Assembly (NCBI GenBank): GCA_950295325.1
Contig: OX485807.1
Span: 52,606,440 to 52,670,439 of the forward strand
DNA from: Polytrichum commune
Taxonomy: Eukaryota > Streptophyta > Polytrichopsida > Polytrichales > Polytrichaceae
DNA length: 64,000 nucleotides
Direction: 5' to 3'
The notes under the pieces are model-generated. The model did not search any database. It saw only the letters and a list, made by a program, of their open reading frames with translations, and was not told where the DNA came from. Shown one piece after another: positions 19,871 to 31,520 of this stretch. The position numbers and the translations under genes are program-made. Every line of letters starts with the position of its first letter. Position 1 is the stretch's first letter.

Positions 19871-21800
19871 TCAAAAAGTCAAGTTCCCCAATGCCTTCGG
19901 TAATGTCGTCAACCTCGAACACCAAGACAAATCCAAGGTTGTCAAAGAAGTCAAGTTCCCCAATGCCTCCGGTAATGTCGTCAAACTTTCACACCAAGAC
20001 AAAGTCAATGTTGTCAGAGAAGTCGAGTTTCCCAATCCCTCCGGTATTGTCATCAAGCTTTCACACCGGAACAAATGCAATGTTGTCAAAGAAGTCAAGT
20101 TCCCCAATGCCTCCGGTAATGTCGTCAAGCTCGAACAAGAAGACAAATTCAATGTTGTCAGAGAAGTCAAGTTCCCCAATCCCTCCGGTAATGTTGTCAA
20201 GCTCGAACACCAAGACAACTTCAATGTTGTCAAAGAAGTCAAGTTCCCCAATCCTTCCGGTAATGTCGTCAAGCTCGAACAAGAAGACAAATGCAATGTT
20301 GTCAAAGAAGTCAAGTTCCCCAATGCCTCCGGTAATGTTGTCAAGCTCGAACAAGAAGACAAATTCAATGTTGTCAAAGAAGTCAAGTTCCCCAATCCCT
20401 CTGGTAATGTCGTCAAGCTCTCACACACAGACAAATTCAATGTTGTCAGAGAAGTCGAGTTCCCCAATCCCTCTGGTAATGTTGTCAAGCTCGAACAAGA
20501 AGACAACTTCAATGTTGTCAAAGAAGTCAAGTTCCCCAATCCCTCCGGTAATGTCGTCAAGCTCTTACACAAAGACAAATCCAATGTTGTCAAAGAAGTC
20601 AAGTTGTCCAATCCCTCCGGTAATGTCGTCAAGCTCCAACAAGAAGACAAATTCAATGTTGTCAGAGAAGTCAAGTTCTCCAATCCCTCCGGTAATGTCG
20701 TCAAGCTCGAACAAGAAGACAAATTCAATGTTGTCAGAGAAGTCAAGTTCCCCAATCCCTCCGGTAATGTCGTCAAGCTCCGACACCAAGACAAAGTCAA
20801 TGTTGTCAAAGACGTCAAGTTTCCAAATCCCTCCGGTAATGTCGTCAACCTCGAACAAGAAAACAAATTCAATGTTGTCAAAGAAGTCAAGTTCCCCAAT
20901 CCCTCCGGTAATGTCGTCAAGCTCCGACACCAAGACAAAGTCAATGTTGTCAAAGAAGTCAAGGTCCCCAATCCCTCCGGTAATGTTGTCAAGCTCGAAC
21001 ACCAAGACAACTTCAATGTTGTCAAAGAAGTCAAGTTCCCCAATCCTTCCGGTAATGTCGTCAAGCTCGAACAAGAAGACAAATGCAATGTTGTCAAAGA
21101 AGTCAAGGTCCCCAATGCCTCCGGTAATGTCGTCAAACTTTCACACCAAGACAAAGTCAATGTTGTCAGAGAAGTCAAGTTCCCCAATGCCTCCGGTAAT
21201 GTCGTCAAGCTCGAACAAGAAGACAAATTCAATGTTGTCAGAGAAATCAAGTTCCCCAATGCCTCCGGTAATGTTGTCAACCTCGAACACCAAGACAAAT
21301 CCAAGGTTGTCAAAGAAGTCAAGTTCCCCAATGCCTCCGGTAATGTCGTCAACCTCGAACACCAAGACAAATCCAATGTTGTCAAAGAAGTCAAGTTCCC
21401 CAATCCCTCCGGTAATGTCGTCAAGCTCGAACACCAAGACAAATCCAATGTTGTCAAAGAAGTCAAGTTCCCCAATCCCTCCGGTAATGTCGTCAACATC
21501 GAACACCAAGACAAATCCAATGTTGTCAAAGAAGTCCAGTTCCCCAATCCCTCCGGTAATGTCGTCAAGCTCGAACAAGAAGACAAATCCAAGGTTGTCA
21601 AAGAAGTCAAGTTCCCCAATCCCTCCGGTAACGTCGTCAAGCTCCAACAATCAGACAAATCCAATGTTGTCAAAGAAGTCAATTTCCCCAATCCCTCCGG
21701 TAATGTTGTCATGATTGACCATTTATCCCAAACTAATGTTGTCAAAGAAATTGAATTCTCGAATGCTTCCGGTAATGTTGTCAATCCCGCACATATCAAT
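18748..21800 (-). repeat. 72-bp tandem array encoding about 42 LRRs
   Basis: Near-identical 72-bp units, each one 24-residue LRR on the minus strand. Because 72 is a multiple of three and the unit has stops in only two frames, four of six frames stay open, producing large spurious frames on the plus strand (for example 19891-21714 and 20604-21881). Blocks of several units are themselves duplicated; one 288-bp block recurs around 19763 and 20051. The homogeneity implies recent unequal exchange or gene conversion. Confidence 0.95.
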
Positions 21801-24800
21801 AGTCGAATGGATCTTAGGTCATGGTCTTTCATGTCTATGAAATTGTCCCTGACCCATTGTGAAATTTCTTCATTTATATAAATTGCTTCTATTTTCTTAT
21901 AATTCTGGGTTTCAAAGAACCACAAAATGTCAAAATTATGTTTCGTTATTTAGAGTGGTATTGAAATTCAATTGTTATGTTTAGATGAGATGGAAAAACC
22001 ATTTCAATACATATTACACAAGTGTCAAATGTCAAATTTAGGCAACTTATAAACGCAAACTTGCGCCAACATATCTGTACTTGCATTTCGCAAAAATCAA
22101 CCTTATTAAGTTCTTTTATTTGCACCATACCTTGTCATGTGTCGATCCGATTGTCAAAGAATTCATGTTTAGTTTCCAAATCCGAGTGCCCAAGTATTCC
22201 TCGTATGTCTCGGCAATCATACGTCCCATGTCACGTAGTTGGTCATGCATTTCTACATACCCATTTTCATCTATCTTAACCAAGGATTTATCCACCAATA
22301 TATCAAGCACATGATTTGGGGAGCCTCCATAGTTGGTACACATATGCAAGGCTTTTTTCCTCTTGCCCATGGGAAAGAAGCATGCTAGATCCAAAAACAT
22401 GTTTTTCTCACCGTTTTCCAATCCATCAAAACTGATCATCAAAGTACTCCAAAGCCCTTCATCGCCATCCAAATGCCTACCCCTTTTCATCCTTTGGAAA
22501 GCCCTTTCCCAACTTCGAATCCTCTCCTTCCCTCGTAAGAATGCACCCATGACTTTCAAGCTCAAAGGCAAGCCGTTACATTTTTCTATAATTTTGTCGC
22601 ATAGATCAAAGAGTTGTGATGATAATTGAGCTCCATCCATAGAAACGTAAGAATCAAAGAGTTCTTTCGCCGCATTTTCATCTAACTTGCCAACATCTAT
22701 CCTACCATTTACGTCCACATGATTTTTAATTAAATCCCAACCACGGGTTGTTATAATAACTTTGGTGCCATTGTTGACACAAGAAACATCTATTGGTATT
22801 ATTTCATGCACTTGAGTTGCATCTTTGGGATCATCCAATATTAGAAGGACTTTCTTCGTAGCCAACAACTCCCTCATTATCTTCTGTGCATCCACCAATG
22901 TTGCAGGGGACTCTTCCTCCCTTCCAAACTTTTGTAAAATTTCACATAAGACTTCAAGTGAATTTTTATTTTTCGAATTCTCAATAAAACATGATGCATT
23001 GTATGTGGCGCTCACATCATCGAATATGGCCTTAGCCAAGGTGGTCTTGCCTATTCCACCCATACCAATGAGACCCAAAATATTCACTCGCTCAAGCTGG
23101 TTTTTCACCTTTGCAAGATTGCTTTCTAGACCAACCACAACTTCATATCGTGTTTTCCGCGCATCCACCTATGTAAAGTTCACATATCATGTCAATTGGA
23201 CCAAGTAGTGCACAGTAAATATGAATATTGTGAATATTTCCTAAAAGGTATTACAAAACATGTTTTAAAAAACTTCAACATATTGTTCCAAAAACATCTA
23301 TAAAAGAGTAATGTGCATACCTTGGAAGATGGTGGAAGCAACTCAAATTAAAAAAGAGCATTTTGCATGGTCGAGAAAGTTTGTACAAATTAGGCTTTGA
23401 ATACATTAGATTGATTGCTTGAGTTCTCTTTTCAATGGAGTTCTCCAATTCATCATGAACTCAAGAATTATTTTGAAAATTGATTCAAGTTCAAATTTAA
23501 ATTATGTAAAGTCGTAAATTTTGCTTCTAGAACCCAATGTAGTCATTAATTTGTGGACATAGTCTTGGTGATAAATTTTGAAGATAGCATTTTGATATTG
23601 TAAATTTGAATACTTGTAACAATTATAAAGGGCTACATAAATCTACTTGGAAGATTGTTTGGTGCTACTTTATAGCCTTCAACCAAGATATTTGTGATCT
23701 CAACATACAAAACCCATCTATTGGTCCAATTGACCATCCTTGCACCATATCCTATGTTTTGGTTCAATTATCATGTCTTCAACTACAAGCAAATTAAGCT
23801 AATTATAACAATTAAAAACGGACTTCTCAAAAATACACAATAAACATATTGTGTGGGAATGTGTTCTTACCTTCTCAGGAGCAGAGACATTCATCTGGTT
23901 AGAAGCCTTCTTCGAGTGGGTGCTTGGGAAACAAGTCCAACCTTTGGCAAATTGCGGTAAATCATTTGAATATTTTCCAACCATGAACTCCTTCTTCAAG
24001 GTTGCGAGCCTCTTACAAATGTTAGAAAATGTTGGCCTTTGTGAAGGATTCTCAATCCAACATTCTTTGATCAAAGTGGTAAGCTCCTCACAATTGATAG
24101 GTAGCTCAGGCCTCCAACCATCTTTTATTGTTTGCGAGATAATCTCTCTACTACTTGTACTTAAAAACGGTTCCTTCAAAGAAAGGATCTCTGAGCATGT
24201 CATACCAAATGACCATACATCAGCTGGAAAAGGGCATGCCATATTTGAAAGTGACTTTTGTTTGTTGTTATTCATCTCAGGTGCCATGTACTTTGGTGTA
24301 CCGATAGGATACTCCTGTAATTCTGGTTTGCTTTGAACCTCCGTTTTGGAAGTATCATAATCTGTCAATTTCACAAAGTCATAGCCATTATATCCCTTGA
24401 TTCCTCCAAGTCTAGACACCGAGTTTAGAAGCACATTGCTTGTCTTTAGATCAAGATGGGCAACATGCATGTCATGAAGATAACACATGCCCCTTGCGAT
24501 TTCATGCATCATATCAATTGCAACAAGATATGGTAAATGCATCTTTTGCTTTTTCAATAAATCACTCAAGCTCATCTCCATGAGCTCCATAACAAGAAAC
24601 AAATTTCTTGACACCTTGTTTGATCCATCCACATTTCCCTCATGAGTTTCATTGAATCTTCCACAACAAATGAATTTCACGAGGTTTGGATGCCCCAAGC
24701 ATGCTAAGATGCCAGCCTCTTTGCGAAAGTTGGGCAAAAATCTTAACATTTTCGTCGCACTTGCAAGTCCCAACCATTTTGATTCGTGCACATCGCCTTC

Positions 24801-25535
24801 TGCTCCACATCCTATTGCTTTTAAGAATACCGGCTTTTCAACATCCTTTGAAATTTCCAAAGCATCGAATTCTGCACCTTTCACATGTGGCAATTCAAAT
24901 TCCAATCTCCTCAATAAATATTTTGCCAATTTGTACTCCTCGGAATCATTGGGCATCGTTTGAAGGCATTTCTCAAGCCTTTCGACCATGGCTTTTTCAT
25001 TACTTTCGATTTCGTCATAGGTGGCCACACTAAAATCAATGCATGGAATTCTAAAATTTTGTGAATCCGCATAGATAGCCAAATACTTTTCGCACATTGC
25101 TTCCCAAAAACACTGCAAATCATGCACAAGTTCTCGAAAGGCCTCTATATTGTTCATTTGGAATATCGTTGCATTGCACCATTCTTGCTTCCCACAATCT
25201 TGGATCAATATTCTTACTTTTCGAGTTATGCGACATAACTCCCCAAGCACAAGCCCAAATTTATTAGTTGTCTCCTTAGTGGATGTGATCATCTCATTCA
25301 CATAAAGCGCAACTTGGTCAAGCTTCTTGACAACATTTATGCATTGTTTCTCATTCAACACTTGCTTCGCCTTCAAAACCTCTTGAACTTTGGTTACCTC
25401 CTCCCTTTGCCACTTCAAAATATCTCCAAGTTCATTGCTTTGTTTTTGTCGTTTTCTTACATATGCCCCAAACTTTATGAACCAAATACTTATGAAACCC
25501 CAAATCATGCGAACGAATTGCAAAGTCTTGGCCAT
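19871..25535 (-). CDS. Protein kinase-NB-ARC-LRR immune receptor (PNL class)
   Basis: Three exons on the minus strand: 25535-23871, 23168-22131, 21904-19871, both introns GT-AG in phase 0, giving 1578 residues. Exon 1: hydrophobic N-terminus (5-25), a helical bundle to about 215 resembling the MLKL/RPW8-like four-helix region, then a kinase with G-loop GCGAEG (242-247), K262, E273, catalytic D362 in HLDLKTSN, DYD (D392) in place of DFG, and APE. Exon 2: NB-ARC with P-loop GMGGIGKTT (K596), LLILDD, TTRGWD, GLPLSLKV and MHD. Exon 3: short linker and LRRs of 24 residues, consensus LTTLPEGLGNLTSLTTLDLSSCS. ATG 25535 was preferred over the upstream in-frame start at 25601. The protein stops at 19871 through a one-base loss in the LRR array. 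It is expected to be an intracellular pathogen sensor; the kinase-NB-LRR class is known from mosses. Ligand unknown. Confidence 0.85.
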
Positions 25536-25601
25536 GACGAAACACAACTTATTTTCCAAAACAATCCACCAATACAAAGTTGGTTGATTTGCATGGCACA
25601 A

Positions 25602-27055
25602 CCCTAATTTGAATCACAATTGTCCTAATCTGCAATCAAAAAATTTGAATTAGCAAAACCTCCAAAGAGTTAGCAACAACAGTTTTTAAATACCCCTCCA
25701 AAAGAATGCAAAATTTGGTCAAACTCCAAACTCCAGGTTTGGGGATGGAAAAGAATACAATCTCGATAATAAATTTCTTATTATAATCTCAAGAATGAAT
25801 GTCATGGTAGTTGCACAACTTCAAGACTCACAAGAAGCATTATTTAGTGTCAATTATCATTTGGAGTTACAAAATGCAATTATCTTCACAAACAAAATGT
25901 AAATAGGTCTCATATATATAATATGGAAAGATGTACTTGATACACATTGCCACTTTCAATTGATAGTTTTAGCCAATCAACAATCAAGTGCACCTTGCCA
26001 ACCAATGCTATGACTCATGGTTTTGTGCCCTAAATGGGGCTAATTTAGTTTTTTCTTGGTCAACCTTTCTTGAAGCAACTAAAAAGTGAATCTAATTTTT
26101 CCATACATCATATATGCCAACCAAAGAAATATAACTACACTCCATGACAATTCTCATGTACTAAAAATTACACTGCATACCGTACTAGGTTTTGATGACT
26201 CTCGTCATCAAAACAATTAATGCAAGAAATTCTAAATTCTTGTCACCACCAACAAGAGCAAACTACTCCCAAACTTCCCAGCAAGCTCAAACAAAAAAAT
26301 CAAAAATTCTCAACACAGTGTTGAAACCCAGAATCACTTATACCTACTAAACTGGCCCGTTCTCCAAACCCAACATCAAAAAAATTAAACAAAATACTCA
26401 ATAAACTAACCAAAGAAATCTGCAACATACCCAAAAGCACAACCAACATCCTCACCCACCTATAGAATGAAGACTTGTTCATGATCATGTTTTGAGTTGC
26501 ATCAACGTTCAAATAATTCATTGTTGAGTCGTCAAGGAGAATTGTTTACAAGAACTAAACTAAGTACACCAACAACAATTGTCGCAATCATCACATGTAT
26601 TGCAATAACTAAACATGTTATCATTGTAAGTCTTGAGGTTCTAATAACCAGTAAACCACAAAGTAACAAGCAAGAAAAACAAGTCATCCAAGGTGTTTAG
26701 AGTTACATACTCAGTCGGAAGCAACTTGAAAGAAGCAAATAACAACTACAAGGAAATAAACACTATAAATAACATTTTTGGCAGTAACAAAATGATGGAT
26801 TCTTAGACTTGAATTTCTACTACGTTTCCAAAGCTAGAAAAAAAAATTCAAACAAATGTTTGTATAGCATGTGTACTAAGACCTCCACAACTAGGACATA
26901 AGTGGAAATAGATGGTCTAAGATTGGCCAGACCTAAACCCTAAACCCTAAACCATGTTCATCACATACTCGGTGCCTTGGTGATGATCAAGAGAAATAGA
27001 GAGGTTGTAGAATTTGATAGGGAATTCAATTGGAAGAGTTCAAGTGTGAATTGTT
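25602..27055. other. Upstream region of the kinase-NB-LRR gene
   Basis: AT-rich, no recognised exon. CCTAAACCCTAAACCCTAAACC at 26932-26953 holds three plant telomere-type units (a telobox-like element when in promoters). Confidence 0.5.
26932..26953. repeat. Short interstitial telomere-like repeat (CCCTAAA)
   Basis: Three consecutive CCCTAAA-type units, too short to be a former chromosome end; such teloboxes occur in plant promoters and introns. Confidence 0.8.
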
Positions 27056-27059
27056 TATA

Positions 27060-28000
27060 TTTTTGCAAACCAGGGATTGAGATGATCCTAGAAACAACTA
27101 GAAACAAACCCAAGCCGAAACAACAACAAACACCACATTCATGCATGAAATAAAACAAATAAGGTTTTAAGGCCTCTATTCAAACCTCCAACTGCCTAAG
27201 AGATTGCAGAGTCAAATTGGTAGCAAAATTTCACCCTTAAATATAGTTTTACCCCCTAGGTCAACACTGATGATTTAGGTCAAAATTAATGGCTATTGTA
27301 TGCACTAAGGTTTATGCACAAAGATTGAGATGATGGAAACAAACCCAAGCTGGAGCAAAAAGGACACCACATTTATACACTAGTAAAACTAAATAAGACC
27401 TTATGCCCTAAATCCTAACCTCCCAATGCTTGAGATTGTGCATGGTCGAATCAATAAGAATAGAACCCTTGACAATATTTTCACCATAAAGCAAAGTTGA
27501 CACCAATAAAGTAAGTTAGCATTGAATTCCTAATGTATGCACAAAAAGGGAAATGATCCACTAAACAACTGAGAAAGAATCCCAAGCTGGATAAAAAATC
27601 AGCACCACAATTGTACGCGAAATAGAACCCTTGAAAGTAATTACACCAATCAATTAGATCAACATTGAATGACCAATGTATGCACTGAGGTTTGTGCACA
27701 TCGATTGGGAATCCAATCAACCAATGAAAACATAAACCCAAACTGGAGCAAAAGCTGGCATCACAATTGTACATGAAATAGAACGAATGAGATTTAAGGC
27801 CATTCAACTGCCTGGGATTTAACGGAGTCAAATCAATAGCAGAAAAGAATCCTTGAAAATGAGGACACCGTTAAGCCAAGTTGACAGTATTGAATTAGAT
27901 CACTGTTGATTGGGATATGTATCCACTGAGATTTATGCACAAAGATAAACCATCCAATAAACAACTCGAAACAAATCCAAGTTGGAGCCACAACCACCAC
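27060..28000. repeat. Diverged tandem repeat, about five units of 150-250 bp
   Basis: Anchors recur near 27075, 27325, 27550, 27703 and 27945: a phrase of the type TGTATGCACTGAGGTTTATG, then GATGATCCAACAAACAACTG-like, AACAAACCCAAGCTGGAGC, and CACCACAATTGTACATG. Units are heavily mutated and of unequal length. No coding content. Confidence 0.65.
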
Positions 28001-28130
28001 AACATAGTCAAATCAGTAGCAGAAACATCATCATGCACACACAGTTCCGATCAGTAACAAGCACTTACAAATGCCAACTTCTCACATGTTAAACTGTATA
28101 CATTTCAAAAACACAAATCAATACTTACAA

Positions 28131-28320
28131 GTTGTTGCGACCAATTCTTCCCAGGCCTCAGTTCTTTGCACAGATCTCTAATCCGCATGTGGCAACTCCT
28201 CCCACCCCAGCCAGCAATATTGATCCCCGCAACCACCTTCGACCAATGGTAACTATTCAACATCCATCCTCCACGGAGGAGCTACAATCATCGAAAACCT
28301 GTGGGAAGAGATTTCGATAA
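28131..28320 (-). other. Possible untranslated exon upstream of the kinase-NB-LRR gene
   Basis: On the minus strand an acceptor-like TCTTCCCACAG (about 28300) and a strong donor CTT|GTAAGTATTG (donor at 28130) bracket about 170 bp. It could be a 5' leader exon of the receptor gene 2.6 kb downstream. Nothing coding was recognised, so this is inference from splice-site quality only. Confidence 0.25.
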
Positions 28321-28499
28321 CTAGCTCAGATTTAGGCACCTTGCAAGGCTTCTCCAAAATCATTCTCCCGCACACAGACGAAAGAGCACCCAAGAGGAAG
28401 GTAATGACATTGTATGCAAAACAACCAATAGAAACTCATACAGGACCAACTCTCAATGAAAAGTCCCATCGACTTGAAGGATCATTCTAATGCTACAAA

Positions 28500-28900
28500 A
28501 AATATATATAAGATTTTTTTAAATAAATTTTTTATATATTTATGAAAATAATAATAAATTTAATAAAACTTGTGAATAAGCAACTTCAGGTGAGCTACAC
28601 TCTTAAATAGTAACATCAAAAGCCAAATGTCATACAACATACACCAAAAGTTTGGTTTTCACAATGTCATCCAGCTGATCAAGACAATTCGTACAAGTAC
28701 CCCAGGAGATGAAAATAGGATCTGAACATTCCACCATATCGCGCCAAATGATGCAACCGTTGCAAATACCTCAATTAATGTCATGAACATGATGCGATGA
28801 ATCTTCAACTAAACATCACGGAACAAATTTTCAATCTGTTGGAACCAAACAGTTCAAAGGAATCGATTTCAAACAAGAAAAGAACCAGAATGTGAGCAAA
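28500..28900. other. AT-rich non-coding DNA
   Basis: Contains a low-complexity A/T run (28500-28570); no gene or repeat recognised. Confidence 0.5.
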
Positions 28901-29197
28901 ACAAAAAGTGACCTACTAACCTTTCCTCCACTGCAGCTATGGAGGTCTCGGACCTTATTATCAATTCTCAAATACCAGTACTATGCATCAAGAGCTTGGG
29001 AAAAAGCATGTAGAACGACTGGAACGAGAACGGTCCATAATAAGCAACTCCCCCCGATGGAACAATATCGGACCATTCGTATGCTCACATTTCAGACGGC
29101 AATTAAATCGCATAATCAAGAAGCCGTGCTTTTAAGTGTACTTTACTCGTCCAATTACTCACATTAGTGCGAAAACTACAAAACCTACATCAAACTG

Positions 29198-30262
29198 CAT
29201 CAAACTACGATTCCTACATCAAGAAATCGATGGAACCAAAACGTTGACATACTGATCTTTCCTCCGCCGCAGCTATGGAGGTCTCAGGCCTTATTACCTC
29301 TTCTTAAATACCAGTTCTAACTTATGCATGAAGAGCTCAGGAAAAGAAGATTGAACACCTGAAACAAACGAGAACGTCCGTAATAACCCTGACAGAACTT
29401 TAGCTAGCCTGACTTGCCACTTATTAGGAAGACAGTTTCTTTACACGACCCATGCATTAAGATTACATGAAAAGCACAAACCGACAAGCAGGAGTCCGCA
29501 TCACGTACCTTTGTATACACCGATTGTTGGCGAAGAAGCAGCGATCAAGCACCCGGATAACGAGATGTACATCAATTATGGATGGGAGTGGCTTGAGAGA
29601 ACCTCTGCAGCGAGGGCGTGCAGTGAGAAAGAGACTGCGAGAGAGAAGAAAGACGTTGCGTTGGAGAGGAAGGGTAGGGTGAGCGGTGTGCAGAAAGAAA
29701 GAGTAGCCGAGGAATGGCCATGGCCACTGCATCAAACTACGATTCCTACATCAAGAAATCGAAGGAACCAGAACGTAAACAAACCAAAATTTTGACCTAC
29801 TGATCTTTCCTCCGCCGCAGCTATGGAGGTCTCAGGCCTTATTACCTCTTCTTAAATACCAGTGCTATCTTATGCATAAAGAGCTCGGGAAAAGAAGATA
29901 GAACGCCTGAAACAAATGAGAACGTCCGTAATAACCCCGACAGAACTTTAGCTAGCCTGACCTTGCCACTTATTAGGAAGACAGCTTTTTACACGATCCA
30001 TGCACTAAGATTACATGAAAAAGCACAAACCGACAAGCAGGAGTCCGCATCATGTACCTTTGTATACACCGATTGTTGGCGAAGAAACAGCGATCAAGCA
30101 CCCGAATGACGAGATGTACATCAATTTTGGATTGGAATGGCTTGACAGAACCTCTGCAGCGAGGGCGTGCAGTGAGAAAGAGACTGCGAGAGAGAAGAGA
30201 GACGTTGCGTTGGAGAGGAAGGGTAGGGTGAGCGGTGTGCAGAAAGAAAGAGTAGCCGAGGA
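29198..30262. repeat. Tandem duplication of a 532-548-bp block with a CT-rich exon-like part
   Basis: Block A (29198-29729) and block B (29730-30262) are closely similar from CATCAAACTACGATTCC to GTAGCCGAGGAAT; a partial, more diverged copy of the inner part lies at 28910-29160. On the minus strand each block ends its last 200 bp in a CT-rich, 5'-leader-like stretch followed by a short open frame starting MYIS and a donor (ACAAAG|GTACGTG at 29509; AAAG|GTACATG at 30058). This looks like a duplicated promoter plus first exon, perhaps of the receptor gene to the left, but no downstream exon could be connected. Confidence 0.7.
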
Positions 30263-30928
30263 ATATGATCAGACGGCTCAGCCTCGATGCGTGACGCGGC
30301 TTTCGTGAGAGAGCGGAAACTCTTGGTCAGGCAGAAAGCCTTTTTCTTTCTTAACAAAAGACACGCGAGAGAGTGCAATCGAATGCGATCCGGTGCGAGA
30401 CACTACACACATGCAGGGCGAAAGGGAGCGAGGTGTGTGGGAGGTGGTGAGAGGCTCCACTGGGCACCATGCACACAAGATTCGTCGGCACCGAGTGCCC
30501 GCAGTGGAGACGGAGTCAGTGGCAGCTGGCAGGCTCGGGCAGCAGTGCCATCGCGTCCGTTGTGCGGGTCTTGTGGGGATATTATTTGCCCTGACTACTG
30601 GCGGCCACGGAGGGCCCAGTTTAGAGGAGTATTTGTTATGATTGTAAGTACACTGACAATACATATATGAAAATATACATATGTGTACAAGTATGCTGAG
30701 GCGGTATCCCCATTCTTCCTGGGGACGTTAAACCTCCCCTCTCCGAGCTTTCCGGGAGAGGTGGATACAGGATGGGGCAGCCCCCAGAAAAAATTCAAGA
30801 TTTACTAAACTCGATTGCAAACTGCTGCCTGCCCCACCTGACTTCGAAAAAATCATTGCCTTTGCATTCTTGAAGGCCGCTTGTCCGCTAATGTGAAACC
30901 ACTTCCCAGTAAAGTTTCATCAGTCCTC
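30263..30928. other. Unassigned, relatively GC-rich DNA
   Basis: Rich in G on the plus strand up to 30600, possibly the promoter side of the duplicated exon-like block. At 30690-30800 a GC-rich stretch contains short inverted pieces (GGGGCAGCCCC; CTCTCC with GGGAGAG). No gene recognised. Confidence 0.4.
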
Positions 30929-31520
30929 GACTTACGCCATGCGGGTAAACTACGCAACTCGTACCCCCAAAGTGGATTCATGAACAAAAGATAAGACTTA
31001 CAAGTAGTACCTACCTACAAAAAAAAGTTCATATATTGATCACCTCGGTTTCAACAAGTGACACTTGCCATCACAAAACCCACCATCACCAAACTCAGTC
31101 AATTTGACTAGCGTAAGAATCAACAACGAATCCTCGAAGTTTGAACACATTGGATGACCCATTCATGTTAAATAGGATCCCCAAAATGAGTTACGCCCTA
31201 CGGGTAAACTACGCAACTCGTGCCCCAAAGTGGATTCATGAACAAGAGATAAGACTTACAAGTAGTACCTACCTACAAAAAAGTTCATATATTGATCACC
31301 TCGGTTTCAACGAGTGACACTTGCCATCACAAAACCCACCATCACCAAACTCAGTCAATTTGACTAGCGTAAGAATCAACAACAAATCCTCGAAGTTTAA
31401 ACACACTGGATGGCCCATTTATGTTACATAGGATCCCCAAAATGAGTTACGCCCTACGGGTAAACTACGCAACTCGTGCCCCAAAGTGGATTCATGAACA
31501 AGAGATAAGACTTACATGTA
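30929..31520. repeat. Satellite-like tandem repeat, unit about 258 bp, 2.3 copies
   Basis: Units start at about 30929, 31189 and 31445 with a phrase like AGTTACGCCCTACGGGTAAA and contain ATATTGATCACCTCGG and AATTTGACTAGCGTAAG. The third copy is cut after about 75 bp at AAGTAGTACC. Copies differ by only a few bases. Confidence 0.9.

Noticed and set aside
18748..21800. Regular repeats resembling a CRISPR array
   Set aside because: Units are contiguous 72-bp coding repeats with no unique spacers, in a eukaryotic gene.
18824..21881. Large plus-strand frames (359, 607 and 425 codons) with Ser/Lys- or Val/Lys-rich repeats
   Set aside because: They are shadows of the 72-bp LRR array: the unit length keeps frames open. 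The minus-strand frame alone matches a known domain and continues from spliced NB-ARC exons.
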